DNA from: Maricaulis maris
GTDB lineage: Bacteria; Pseudomonadota; Alphaproteobacteria; Caulobacterales; Maricaulaceae
Reading direction: 5' to 3'
NCBI RefSeq assembly: GCF_003634045.1
Contig: NZ_RBIM01000004.1
Coordinates: 62,001 to 126,000 of the forward strand
DNA length: 64,000 nt
The notes below the pieces were generated by a model. The model ran no database searches. It was not told the DNA's origin and was given only the letters and a program-made list of their open reading frames with translations. The position numbers and the translations under genes are program-made. Shown here in pieces: positions 53,831-62,091 of the stretch. Numbering within the stretch: the first letter of the stretch is position 1; each line of letters begins with the position of its first letter.

Positions 53831-55615
53831 ATGACAAAACGCTTGAGATCACGCGCCTGGTTCGACAACCCGGAAAACCCGGACATGACCGCGCTCTATC
53901 TTGAGCGCTATCTCAATTACGGCCTCACTTTGGAGGAGCTGCGCTCGGGCAAGCCGATTATCGGCATTGCCCAGACTGGGTCCGACCTGGCGCCCTGCAA
54001 CCGCCACCATATCGAACTCGCCAAGCGCGTTCGCGAGGGCATTCGCGAGGCCGGCGGCATCGCCCTTGAATTCCCGGTGCACCCGATCCAGGAGACCGGC
54101 AAGCGACCGACGGCAGGCCTTGATCGCAATCTCGCCTATATGGGCCTGGTCGAGTTGCTCTATGGCTATCCTCTTGACGGCGTTGTGCTGACAGTCGGTT
54201 GCGACAAGACGGCACCGGCCTGCCTGATGGCCGCAGCAACGGTCGACATTCCCGCCATCGCCCTGTCGGTCGGACCGATGCTCAATGGTTGGCGCAAGGG
54301 CGAACGGATCGGCTCCGGCTCGATCATCTGGCAGGCGCGCGAAATGATGGCGCGCGGCGAGCTGGACTATGAGGGCTTCATCGAACTGGTGGCGACCTCG
54401 GCCCCGTCAGTCGGCTATTGCAACACAATGGGCACCGCCTCGACGATGAATTGCCTGACAGAAGCGCTCGGCATGAGCCTGCCCGGCTCAGCCGCCATCC
54501 CGGCGCCCTATCGCGAGCGCGGCCAGGTCTCCTACCAGACCGGCAAGCGGATCGTGGAGATGGTCCATGAAGACCTCAAACCGTCCGACATCCTGACCGA
54601 GGACGCCTTCCTCAACGCGATCGCGATCAACTCGGCGCTTGGCGGCTCGACCAATGCGGCGGTTCACCTGACCGCCCTGGCCCGCCATTCCGGCGTAAAC
54701 CTGCCACTCAAGACCTGGCAGACGCACGGCCACAAAATCCCGCTCATGGTCAACATGCAGCCGGCCGGCGCCTATCTCGGCGAAGACTTTCACCAGGCTG
54801 GCGGTGTTCCGGCCGTCGCCGCCCAGCTGATGCAGCAAGGCCTGCTGCGCGAGGATGCCAGGACCGTCAATGGCCGCTCGATCGGCGAGAATTGCCGCGA
54901 CGCCGAAATCGTCCTGGAAGACGTGATCTGGCCCTTTGACGCGCCACTCCTCAAGGATGCCGGCTTCATCGTGCTGACCGGCAATCTGTTCGACACGGCC
55001 CTGATGAAGACGAGCGTTATCGCCAAGGCCTTCCGCGACCGCTACCTGTCCGACCCTGATGATCCAAACGCCTTCGAGGGCACGGTGCACGTATTTGACG
55101 GACCGGAAGACTATCACCGCCGCATCGACGACCCGGCCGAGAATATCGGTGATGACGGCATCCTCGTGATGCGCGGTTCGGGTCCGATCGGACACCCCGG
55201 TGCGGCGGAAGTGGTCAACATGCGACCACCAGCCTATCTCATCCAGCAGGGCATCAATGTCCTGCCCTGCATCGGAGACGGGCGCCAGTCAGGCACGTCC
55301 GGCTCCCCCTCCATCCTGCACGCCTCGCCGGAAGCGGCGGCAGGCGGCAATATCGCGCTCTTGCGCACCGGCGACCGACTGCGGATCGACCTCAACACTG
55401 CGACCGTGAACTGGCTGGTCAGTGCAGACGATATCCGCGACCGCCGTGATGCGTTGGACGCCGCGGGCGGTTACCCCTATCCGGCCTCGCAAACGCCCTG
55501 GCAGGAGCTTCAGCGCGACACGATCGGCCAGCTGGAAACCGGTGCCGCCCTCGAACCGGCCGTCAAATACCGCCGTATCGTCGAGACATTCGGCAATCCG
55601 CGCGACAATCACTGA
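53831..55615 (+). CDS. xylD: D-xylonate dehydratase (IlvD/EDD family)
   Basis: This 594-residue Fe-S dehydratase converts D-xylonate to 2-keto-3-deoxy-D-xylonate in the cytoplasmic oxidative xylose pathway. The three cluster cysteines are at 56 (DLAPCNRH), 124 ([11 protein letters not shown]) and 197 ([10 protein letters not shown]), each four less than the positions I recall for the Caulobacter enzyme, supporting xylonate specificity over dihydroxyacid or gluconate dehydratase. The active-site lid segment [14 protein letters not shown] is present. ATG 53831 has AGAGAG upstream; the frame runs open back to 53435 only as shadow of gntR. It is on the opposite strand from the other xyl genes and follows gntR by 133 bases. 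Confidence 0.93.
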   Translation: MTKRLRSRAWFDNPENPDMTALYLERYLNYGLTLEELRSGKPIIGIAQTGSDLAPCNRHHIELAKRVREGIREAGGIALEFPVHPIQETGKRPTAGLDRNLAYMGLVELLYGYPLDGVVLTVGCDKTAPACLMAAATVDIPAIALSVGPMLNGWRKGERIGSGSIIWQAREMMARGELDYEGFIELVATSAPSVGYCNTMGTASTMNCLTEALGMSLPGSAAIPAPYRERGQVSYQTGKRIVEMVHEDLKPSDILTEDAFLNAIAINSALGGSTNAAVHLTALARHSGVNLPLKTWQTHGHKIPLMVNMQPAGAYLGEDFHQAGGVPAVAAQLMQQGLLREDARTVNGRSIGENCRDAEIVLEDVIWPFDAPLLKDAGFIVLTGNLFDTALMKTSVIAKAFRDRYLSDPDDPNAFEGTVHVFDGPEDYHRRIDDPAENIGDDGILVMRGSGPIGHPGAAEVVNMRPPAYLIQQGINVLPCIGDGRQSGTSGSPSILHASPEAAAGGNIALLRTGDRLRIDLNTATVNWLVSADDIRDRRDALDAAGGYPYPASQTPWQELQRDTIGQLETGAALEPAVKYRRIVETFGNPRDNH

Positions 55616-55693
55616 ACAAGACCCTGATCCCCGTCGCGTTCACGGCCGCATCGGCAAGCCGACTTGCTCCGTCGGCCGACGGCGATGGCAGCG

Positions 55694-56551
55694 TCACTCC
55701 GACATCTGATCGATCGCTATCCGCATCCATATGTCCGATGTCTCACCAGGCCGCAGCACCGGCATCTCACCGGAGCGTCCATGCAGGGCGTCCGGGCGAT
55801 GGGTGACCGGCTCGAGACAGGCAAAGTCCTCGCCAGGTGGGCAGTAGAGATGAAGATGATTGACCGCCGGCGACGCCGTCAACCGCACATGACCGGCCCG
55901 GCAGACGATTGACGCGGCGCGACGCCAACCTGCATAGCAATGATCGATCAGCCTGCGCCCATCGACAACACGACCGTCAGAAAAGTCGGCAATCGTAGCA
56001 GGCGCGGCTTGCGCGACCGGGATGTCATCCCCCCCCGGCAGCCACACGCTTTCCGCTTCAAACCGGACCCGCGGGTCTCCGGCCAGGGCGAAATAGGGAT
56101 GAAATCCCAAACCGGCCGGCATATCCGTCTCACCCTGATTGCTCAGCGACAGCGCGATCTCCAGGCCGCCCTCGCCCAAGCTGACACGCTGGCGCGCGGA
56201 CCAGTGCCACGGCCAGGCACCAGCAGGGTGATGGAGATCGAGCACAAGATCAGCCACCCGCTGACGCACGGGAGTCCAAGCAGATCGCCAGCCCGAACCG
56301 TGCAGCGCGTGCGGCGCGAAGTCTTCGGGGACCGGAAGATCAATGCTGCGTCCCTGCCAATCGAAGCGCCCTCCAGCGATCCGGTTGGCGAAGGGGATAA
56401 GCGGAAATGACGACGTGGTGAGGATGTCGGTCGGCGTCGCCGGAGCCGGCCGGAGAATATCCCTCCCTTGCCAGCGCAGCGCCGTCACAGCCCCGCCGAG
56501 TTGCGGACACACCTCCAACTCATAGCCGGCGGCGGCCAGCATCAGCGTCAC
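55694..56551 (-). CDS. aldose 1-epimerase (mutarotase)
   Basis: This 285-residue beta-sandwich mutarotase interconverts alpha and beta anomers of aldoses. Catalytic residues visible are His in PHALHGSGW (about 82) and His in GFHPYF (about 153) with the base Glu in ACLEPVTHRPDAL near the C-terminus. It starts with GTG at 56551, overlapping the xylonolactonase stop by 4 nt (GTGA), so it is co-translated with it. Supplying the beta-xylopyranose anomer to xylose dehydrogenase is a sensible role. It is convergent with xylD. Confidence 0.9.
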   Translation of the reverse strand: MTLMLAAAGYELEVCPQLGGAVTALRWQGRDILRPAPATPTDILTTSSFPLIPFANRIAGGRFDWQGRSIDLPVPEDFAPHALHGSGWRSAWTPVRQRVADLVLDLHHPAGAWPWHWSARQRVSLGEGGLEIALSLSNQGETDMPAGLGFHPYFALAGDPRVRFEAESVWLPGGDDIPVAQAAPATIADFSDGRVVDGRRLIDHCYAGWRRAASIVCRAGHVRLTASPAVNHLHLYCPPGEDFACLEPVTHRPDALHGRSGEMPVLRPGETSDIWMRIAIDQMSE

Positions 56552-57408
56552 AGCTTGATCAGGGATTGCGGCTGGCCCGGCACCTCCACACGGACCCGGA
56601 AAAGACCGCCGGCGAGCGGCTGCTTCGCCCGGCTTTCCGGTGTCTGGTGCAGCCAGGCCGTGGTGCAGTAGAGCGTGCGCAGATCATCATCCCCGAAGGC
56701 CGCCTTGGTGACAGCGGCGACCGGAAAATCGATCTTGCCTAGCTTTGCGCCGTCCGGCGCATAGCGCGCGACGCCCCAGCCGCCGAACAGGCCGGCATGC
56801 AGCACGCCGGCACTATCCATCGAGGGGCCATCGCAATAGCCCTCATCCATCACGGCAAAGACGCGCCGGTTGGATATCGCCCCAGCCTCATGGTCGAAAG
56901 CTTCGACCGTCTTTTCCAGCGTGTCGTGATGATAAAGCGTTTTGCTGTCCGGGCTCAGGACCGGACCATTGGTGACGCCGTATCCATCGCCCTTCAGCAC
57001 CAGGCCCGTGTCCGGCGTCCAGCGGTAAAGCGCGCCTGTCCTGGCCGTCTCGCTATCGTCCATGGAGCCAAACCAGAGCGAGCCGTCCGGCGCGACATAG
57101 CCGTCATTGAGCCGGTTCTGCGGCCGGTCCGGCTCAACGGCTTCGATCAGGGAGAAGCGGTCATCGTGCAGATCGAACCGATGCAACCCGCCGCGCACGC
57201 CGCAAATGAGGCTGCCATCTTCCGCTGGCAGGGCAAAGCCGGTCTGATCCGGCGTGTCCCAGCTCGACTTCGCACCGTCGTCGACGCCGTAGCGGTGCAG
57301 TTTTCGACCCTTGATATCGACGAACCAGATACAGCGCTCCCGTGCCGACCACACCGGCCCTTCGCCCAGTTCCGCCTTCAAGTCCCAGATCAGTTCGGGC
57401 TTTGCCAT
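56548..57408 (-). CDS. xylC: SMP-30-family D-xylonolactonase
   Basis: This 286-residue cytoplasmic six-bladed propeller enzyme resembles Caulobacter XylC and regucalcin. The metal-site Glu is in AELGEGPVWS (about 17), with the conserved RLNDGYVAPDGSLWFGSMDD and CDGPSMDSAGVLHAGLFGGWGVARY blades. It hydrolyses xylono-lactone made by the dehydrogenase encoded at 58968. There is no signal peptide, unlike the lipoprotein lactonase at 20795. A terminator between the porter gene and this one suggests an internal promoter or regulated read-through. Confidence 0.9.
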   Translation of the reverse strand: MAKPELIWDLKAELGEGPVWSARERCIWFVDIKGRKLHRYGVDDGAKSSWDTPDQTGFALPAEDGSLICGVRGGLHRFDLHDDRFSLIEAVEPDRPQNRLNDGYVAPDGSLWFGSMDDSETARTGALYRWTPDTGLVLKGDGYGVTNGPVLSPDSKTLYHHDTLEKTVEAFDHEAGAISNRRVFAVMDEGYCDGPSMDSAGVLHAGLFGGWGVARYAPDGAKLGKIDFPVAAVTKAAFGDDDLRTLYCTTAWLHQTPESRAKQPLAGGLFRVRVEVPGQPQSLIKL

Positions 57409-57430
57409 GCCGTTTCCGTCAATGACTGCA

Positions 57431-57469
57431 CAAAAGAAATCGGCCCGGGCGGAGGGTCGCCCGGGCCGA
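57431..57469 (-). terminator. Rho-independent terminator between the sugar porter gene and xylC
   Basis: On the minus strand, 18 nt after the porter stop, TCGGCCCGGGCG pairs perfectly with CGCCCGGGCCGA (12 bp, 6-nt loop) and is followed by ATTTCTTTTGT, a T-rich tail. It should lower expression of xylC and the epimerase gene relative to the porter. Confidence 0.85.
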
Positions 57470-57486
57470 AGGTGGGTCGTGACTGA

Positions 57487-58920
57487 CTAGCCTTCCATAT
57501 CCTCGAGTTCCTTGCCGCGGGTTTCGCGCACCATCTTGATCACGAACCAGATCGAGATGACGGCGAACACGGTGTAGATCCCGTAGGCCCCGGCCAGCCC
57601 GATCGAGCTGAGCAGGGAGAGGAAGGTGATGGAGATCAGGAAGTTGGTGCCCCACTGGAAAAGCCCCGCAATCGCGAGACCGGAGCCACGCATCTGGTTG
57701 GGGAACATCTCGCCCAGCATGACCCACATGACTGGACCCCAGGAGAAGTTGAAGAACATCACATAGACATTCGCCGCGACCAGGGCCAGGAGGGCCATGT
57801 TGTCGGACAGGCTCAGCGAACCCTCGATGAGTTCGCCGGTCGAGAAGGCGAAAGCACACAGGCCCAGCGTCACCGCCATGCCGATCGAACCGATGATCAG
57901 CATCGGCTTGCGGCCGAGCTTGTCGATGACCAGCAGGGCGACAATCACCGAACCGATGGACAGGGCGCCTGACAAGACGTTGGTCAGAAGGGCATCACTC
58001 TCGGTGAAGCCCGCCGCCTGCCACAGCACAGCGCCATAGTAGAAGATGATGTTGATGCCCACGAGTTGCTGGAAGCTGGCCAGACCGATACCGACCCAGA
58101 CGATCGGGCGGATCTTCTTGGTGATGGGGCTGATCAGGTCACGCAGGCTGGGCTGGTGATCGGCAGCGAGCGAGGACTCAATCTCGCCAACCTTGCGCTT
58201 GGCCGTGACAGGTCCGAACAGCTTGGTCAGTACGCCCGTCGCCTGCTCATTCTTCTTCTTGAAGACCAGAAAGCGCGGGCTTTCCGGGATTGAGAACAGC
58301 GCGATCAGGAAGATCACGGCCGGCAGGAGTTCCATCCAGAACATCCAGCGCCAGGTCTCGAAGCCGAGCCAGAATTCCACCGTCGAACCGCCGGCGGTTT
58401 CCGCCAGTAGATAGTTCGACAGGAAGGAGAAGAAGAGGCCGGCAATGATGGCGATCTGCTGGATCGTCGCGAGACGGCCACGAATGGCTGCCGGTGCGAT
58501 CTCGGAGATATAGGCCGGCGCCATGACGCTGGCGGCACCGACGGCAAGACCACCGAGCAGGCGGTAGATCACGAATTCGGTCGACCCGTTGGCCATGCCC
58601 GACCCCCAGGCCGAGACGATGAAGAAGATCGCGGCGGCCACCAGCAGGGTGCGACGCCCGAAAATATCGGCCGCACGCCCGGCAATCAGGGCGCCGATGG
58701 CGCAACCGAGCAGCATCGAGGCGACATTCCAGCCGGTACCGATGTCTTCCGAGTTGAAAGCGGCCCGCAGCCCGTCGACCGTACCGTTGATCACGCCGCT
58801 GTCGTAACCGAAGAGGAAGCCCCCGATCGTGGCGACGATCGCGATGGCCAGGATATAGCCCATATTGGGCGCTTCGGCGGGAGCCGAAGTGCTCACGGCG
58901 CTATCTGCCGTATCTGTCAT
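57487..58920 (-). CDS. sugar porter MFS transporter, probable D-xylose:H+ symporter
   Basis: This 477-residue, 12-helix transporter is of the sugar porter family (XylE/GLUT type). Signatures are GGFLFGYDSGVINGT after helix 1, DIFGRRTLLVAAAIF in loop 2-3, RLLGGLAVGAASVMAPAYISEIAPAAIRGRL, PESPRFLV at the end of the first half, QQLVGINIIFYYG in helix 7 and DKLGRKPMLI. It should import xylose into the cytoplasm. GGGGAG precedes ATG 58920; the open frame back to 59010 is not homologous. It lies between the xylose dehydrogenase gene and xylC, as part of the xylX-xylB-porter transcript ending at the terminator at 57431. Confidence 0.92.
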   Translation of the reverse strand: MTDTADSAVSTSAPAEAPNMGYILAIAIVATIGGFLFGYDSGVINGTVDGLRAAFNSEDIGTGWNVASMLLGCAIGALIAGRAADIFGRRTLLVAAAIFFIVSAWGSGMANGSTEFVIYRLLGGLAVGAASVMAPAYISEIAPAAIRGRLATIQQIAIIAGLFFSFLSNYLLAETAGGSTVEFWLGFETWRWMFWMELLPAVIFLIALFSIPESPRFLVFKKKNEQATGVLTKLFGPVTAKRKVGEIESSLAADHQPSLRDLISPITKKIRPIVWVGIGLASFQQLVGINIIFYYGAVLWQAAGFTESDALLTNVLSGALSIGSVIVALLVIDKLGRKPMLIIGSIGMAVTLGLCAFAFSTGELIEGSLSLSDNMALLALVAANVYVMFFNFSWGPVMWVMLGEMFPNQMRGSGLAIAGLFQWGTNFLISITFLSLLSSIGLAGAYGIYTVFAVISIWFVIKMVRETRGKELEDMEG

Positions 58921-58967
58921 TGTCCAACTCTCCCCATACGGGCCTTTGGCCCTTTTTGATGATGCGT

Positions 58968-59726
58968 CTATCTCCAGCCCGCATCGACGAAATACTCGTG
59001 GCCCGTACACGCCCGGGCGTCATCGGACGCCAAAAACAGGGCCATGGCCAGTATGTCCTTGGGCTCAACCCGCAGCTTGAGGCATTGCGCGGCAACGATC
59101 TCGGCCTCGCCTTCCGGCGTGTACCATTTCTCCTGTCGCGGTGTTTTGACATTGCCTGGCACGATGCAGGTCACCCGGATCCCGTCCGGCCCCAACTCGC
59201 GTGCCAAGGCACGGGTCATGCCCTCGATCGCCGATTTGGCGGTCTGGTAGACTGACAGGTCCGGCAGGGCGAGGTGCCAGGAAATCGAACCGAGATTGAT
59301 GACCACGCCGGAGCCCTGCGCCTTCATGCCGGCGGCGACTTCGCGGGTGGCAAAATATTTGTGACGCAGATTCACCGCCATCCGGTTGTCCCAGTATTCC
59401 GGGGTCACGTCGGCGATGGTGTGACGGTCGTCATTGGCCGCATTATTGATCAGGACATCGACCGTGCCGAGCTCGGTCCGGATCGCGTCGAAACACGCAT
59501 GCAGTGCATCCAGATCGGTCAGATCGCAATGGCGGTAGACCGGGGCCGGATCGAGTGCAGACAAACGGTCTGCAATCTCTGTGGCCGGCCCGTCACAAAT
59601 GTCGAGAAAGACCACCCGGGCGCCTTGGCAGGCAAAGCCTTCCGTCAGCGCCGCACCAATACCTGACCCGCCGCCGGAAATCACGACCAGCTTGCCTTTG
59701 AGGGAGGGATAAATCGCGCCGCTCAT
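58968..59726 (-). CDS. xylB: D-xylose 1-dehydrogenase (NAD-dependent SDR)
   Basis: This 252-residue short-chain dehydrogenase is read as an orthologue of Caulobacter XylB, oxidising D-xylose to xylono-lactone. It has the cofactor loop GGGSGIGAA (about 19-27), acidic FLDICD favouring NAD, NNAANDDRH, catalytic Ser in GSISWHL and YQTAK, plus the strongly conserved C-terminal RQEKWYTPEGEAEIVAAQCLK and CTGHEYFVDAGWR. Its ATG overlaps the xylX stop by 4 nt. It is the first enzyme of the oxidative pathway whose later steps are XylC, XylD and XylX in this window. Confidence 0.94.
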   Translation of the reverse strand: MSGAIYPSLKGKLVVISGGGSGIGAALTEGFACQGARVVFLDICDGPATEIADRLSALDPAPVYRHCDLTDLDALHACFDAIRTELGTVDVLINNAANDDRHTIADVTPEYWDNRMAVNLRHKYFATREVAAGMKAQGSGVVINLGSISWHLALPDLSVYQTAKSAIEGMTRALARELGPDGIRVTCIVPGNVKTPRQEKWYTPEGEAEIVAAQCLKLRVEPKDILAMALFLASDDARACTGHEYFVDAGWR

Positions 59727-60913
59727 GCTGCACTCCCCAACAGGCCACGGGACGCCAGATTGCGCATCAGGCCGGATATCCCCAGCGTCCAGGGCGGTGC
59801 CAGATCACAGGTCGTGACCTCATTGACCAGGGCGCCCAGACGCGGCGTCGATACAGTCACCTGGTCACCAATCTTGTGGGTGAAACCCTGTCCCGGCTTG
59901 TCGCGGTCCGCGACCGGCGCAAACATGGTGCCGAGCATCAGGACGAACCCGTCGGGATATTGGTGATGTTTGCCGATCGCCTGGCCGACGAGTTCGAGCG
60001 GGTCACGGCTGATTTGCGACATCGAACTCTGGCCGGTCAGGGTGAAACCGTCCGGCCCGGTGATCTCCAGCGAAATCTCCGCCCGGCGAACATCATCAAT
60101 GCCGAAACGGGCGTCAAACAGGCGGATGAAGGGACCCAGAGCGCAGGAGGCATTATTGTCCTTGGCCTTGCCCAGCAGCAGGGCCGACCGGCCCTCGAAA
60201 TCACGCAGATTGACGTCATTGCCGAGCGTGGCGCCGACCGCGCGGCCGCTCGCATCACAGACCAGCGCGATTTCCGGCTCGGGATTATTCCAGTATGAGT
60301 CCGACCGCACCCCCACCCGGTCACCCCAGCCGACCGCAGATAGGGTCGGTGATTTGGTGAAGATCTCGGCGTCCGGCCCGATCGCGACTTCAAGGTATTG
60401 CGACCAGAGGCCGTCGGAGATCAGGGCTGCCTTGAGCTGCGCGGCTTGGTCGGATCCGGGTTTGACCGACGCGATATCGGCGCCGATACGGGCCTGCAGG
60501 GCGTCGCGTATATCGCGCGCGCGGTCGGCATGACCCTGGGCGCGTTCCTCGATCACCCGCTCGATGGCAGAGATGGCGAAGGTCACGCCGGACGCTTTCA
60601 CGCATTGCAGGTCGATCGGCGCGAGCAATTTGACCGCACCCGACGGTTCCGGGCCGAAATCGGCAACCAGGCCGAGATCATCCAGCGCGCCGAGATCGCG
60701 CCCCTCCACGCCGGGTAGTGCGTCGGCGCTCGCCAGGGCGTCAGACACTGTCGGGGCGAAACGGGAAATGTCCTGCACCCGGCCATCGCGGACCAGCACC
60801 GGAGCCGGGCCTTCAGGCAGGGCCAGACGGCCGATCAGGACAGCGTCCTTCCGGTCCACCGGCAGGCAGTCAGTAAGCTGGGTCATTCCTCCCCCGAGGA
60901 TTGTCTGTGGCAT
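59723..60913 (-). CDS. xylX: 2-keto-3-deoxy-D-xylonate dehydratase (fumarylacetoacetate hydrolase family)
   Basis: This protein of about 396 residues belongs to the FAH superfamily and resembles Caulobacter XylX, which dehydrates 2-keto-3-deoxyxylonate to alpha-ketoglutarate semialdehyde. The metal-binding region is visible in YWNNPEPEIALVCDASGRAVG and GNDVNLRDFEGRSALLLGKAKDNNASCALGPFI. It heads the xylX-xylB-porter set. The start is either 60913 or ATG 60886; GGGGGAGGA is too close to the latter, so I kept the longer form. Two operators (60933-60947 and 60953-60963) lie upstream. The next enzyme, the semialdehyde dehydrogenase XylA, is not adjacent, unlike in Caulobacter. Confidence 0.9.
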   Translation of the reverse strand: MPQTILGGGMTQLTDCLPVDRKDAVLIGRLALPEGPAPVLVRDGRVQDISRFAPTVSDALASADALPGVEGRDLGALDDLGLVADFGPEPSGAVKLLAPIDLQCVKASGVTFAISAIERVIEERAQGHADRARDIRDALQARIGADIASVKPGSDQAAQLKAALISDGLWSQYLEVAIGPDAEIFTKSPTLSAVGWGDRVGVRSDSYWNNPEPEIALVCDASGRAVGATLGNDVNLRDFEGRSALLLGKAKDNNASCALGPFIRLFDARFGIDDVRRAEISLEITGPDGFTLTGQSSMSQISRDPLELVGQAIGKHHQYPDGFVLMLGTMFAPVADRDKPGQGFTHKIGDQVTVSTPRLGALVNEVTTCDLAPPWTLGISGLMRNLASRGLLGSAA

Positions 60914-60932
60914 GGTGCCCGTTCCGGGCTTT

Positions 60933-60947
60933 TTAATAGCGCTAACA
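60933..60947. promoter_or_regulatory. LacI-type operator TTAATAGCGCTAACA upstream of xylX
   Basis: Its complement TGTTAGCGCTATTAA matches the TonB receptor operator at 38693-38707 in 14 of 15 positions. It lies 20-34 nt before the xylX start at 60913 and next to a LacI gene, its most likely repressor. Confidence 0.65.
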
Positions 60948-60952
60948 TCATT

Positions 60953-60963
60953 TTGTCTGACAA
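60953..60963. promoter_or_regulatory. palindrome TTGTCTGACAA upstream of xylX
   Basis: A perfect 11-bp odd palindrome that fits the FadR-subfamily operator pattern TNGTNNNACNA. An identical copy lies in the uxuB/manD promoter region at 63697-63707. The GntR protein at 52924 is the natural candidate to bind it. Confidence 0.6.
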
Positions 60964-60999
60964 CGAAGTCAAGCCTTCGCGGCCGCCCTCTCCAAAGTT

Positions 61000-62049
61000 T
61001 CAGGAATTGCCCGGCACCTGTCCGGTCGAGGCCCGCACGATGAGTTGGTGCGGGAGGAGTTGATCGATCAGCGATCGCGCATCACGGCGCGACTGGTCAC
61101 GCGATTCCTGCAGAACGAGACGCAGGGCAGCCTCGGCCATGCGGGCGACCGGCTGGCGGATTGTTGTCAGCTCCGGCCAGACGGCCGTGGCCAGCGGCGT
61201 GTCATCGAAACCGGCAACCGACAGATCGCCCGGCACATCCAGGCCGCGGCGATGCGCCGCCGCCAGCGCGCCAGCGGCCATGTCGTCATTGGAGGCGAAA
61301 ATGGCGGTCGGCGGATCGTCGAGCGTGAGCAGGCGTTCAGCCGCTTCGAAGCCGGACCGATAGGTGAAATCACCGGGTTCGACCAAGGGGTCCGCCGGCG
61401 GTTCGGCGCGCCGGATCTCGGTCTCGAAGCCCAACAGGCGCTCGACGCTGGCAGTCTGGTTGACGGCCCCCTTGATGAAACCGATACGGCGATGGCCGAG
61501 TTCGATCAGGTGTCGCGTCATCTCGGTGGCGGCGGCAAAATCATCCATCCGCACGGCGTGGGTGTCAGGGCGGGGATGGCCGGTCCCGACCGCGATCGCG
61601 ACAACACCGGCCTCGCGCAGGGCCGCGATGGCCCGGTCAGACTCAGCATGCGGCGCCGGCAGGATGACGCCGGCCACACCGCCCGCAATCAAGCGCCCGA
61701 TAGCTGCGGACTCGCTGTCCGACGAGGTGTCGCACTTCTCGATCACCAACAGGGCGCCGCTGGTCTGTGCCCCGTCAAGCGCGCCGACCAGGAATTGCGA
61801 CAGATAGCCCGCCGACGGATTGGAATAGAGCAGGCCGATCCGGCCGGCACCATTGCGGGCCAGGCTGCGCGCTGCGGCGTTGGGGGAATAGCCGAGCGCC
61901 TTGACCGCCCCCATCACCGCTTCGCGGGTCGAATCCTTGACGCCGGGGACATTGTTCATGACCCGCGATACCGTCATCAGCGAAACCCCGGCCTCGCGCG
62001 CGACGTGATCCATCGTCACGCCGCCGGTGCGTTTCTTGGTCCGGCTCAC
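61000..62049 (-). CDS. LacI-family regulator of xylose/uronate genes (XylR-like)
   Basis: This 349-residue protein has a LacI helix-turn-helix (TMDHVAREAGVSLMTVSRVMNN) with hinge (NAAARSLARNGAGRIGLLYSNPSAGY), then an effector domain with FASNDDMAAGAL and DDTPLATAVWPELTTIRQP. It lies between uxuB and xylX on the same strand and is the best candidate for binding the AGCGCT operators at xylX and the TonB receptor gene. In Caulobacter a LacI-type XylR represses xylose genes. Starts with GTG 62049 after GGGGAGGG. Its closest relative in the window is the isolated regulator at 6950. Confidence 0.9.
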   Translation of the reverse strand: MSRTKKRTGGVTMDHVAREAGVSLMTVSRVMNNVPGVKDSTREAVMGAVKALGYSPNAAARSLARNGAGRIGLLYSNPSAGYLSQFLVGALDGAQTSGALLVIEKCDTSSDSESAAIGRLIAGGVAGVILPAPHAESDRAIAALREAGVVAIAVGTGHPRPDTHAVRMDDFAAATEMTRHLIELGHRRIGFIKGAVNQTASVERLLGFETEIRRAEPPADPLVEPGDFTYRSGFEAAERLLTLDDPPTAIFASNDDMAAGALAAAHRRGLDVPGDLSVAGFDDTPLATAVWPELTTIRQPVARMAEAALRLVLQESRDQSRRDARSLIDQLLPHQLIVRASTGQVPGNS

Positions 62050-62091
62050 ACGCCCTCCCCGTTTGCTGGTGATCCTGATCGCCGCCTCTCC

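Noticed and set aside
55654-55682. Small hairpins GCAAG-CTTGC and CCGTCGGCCGACGG between xylD and the epimerase gene
   Set aside because: No T-rich tail on either strand and short stems; too weak to call a terminator for these convergent genes.
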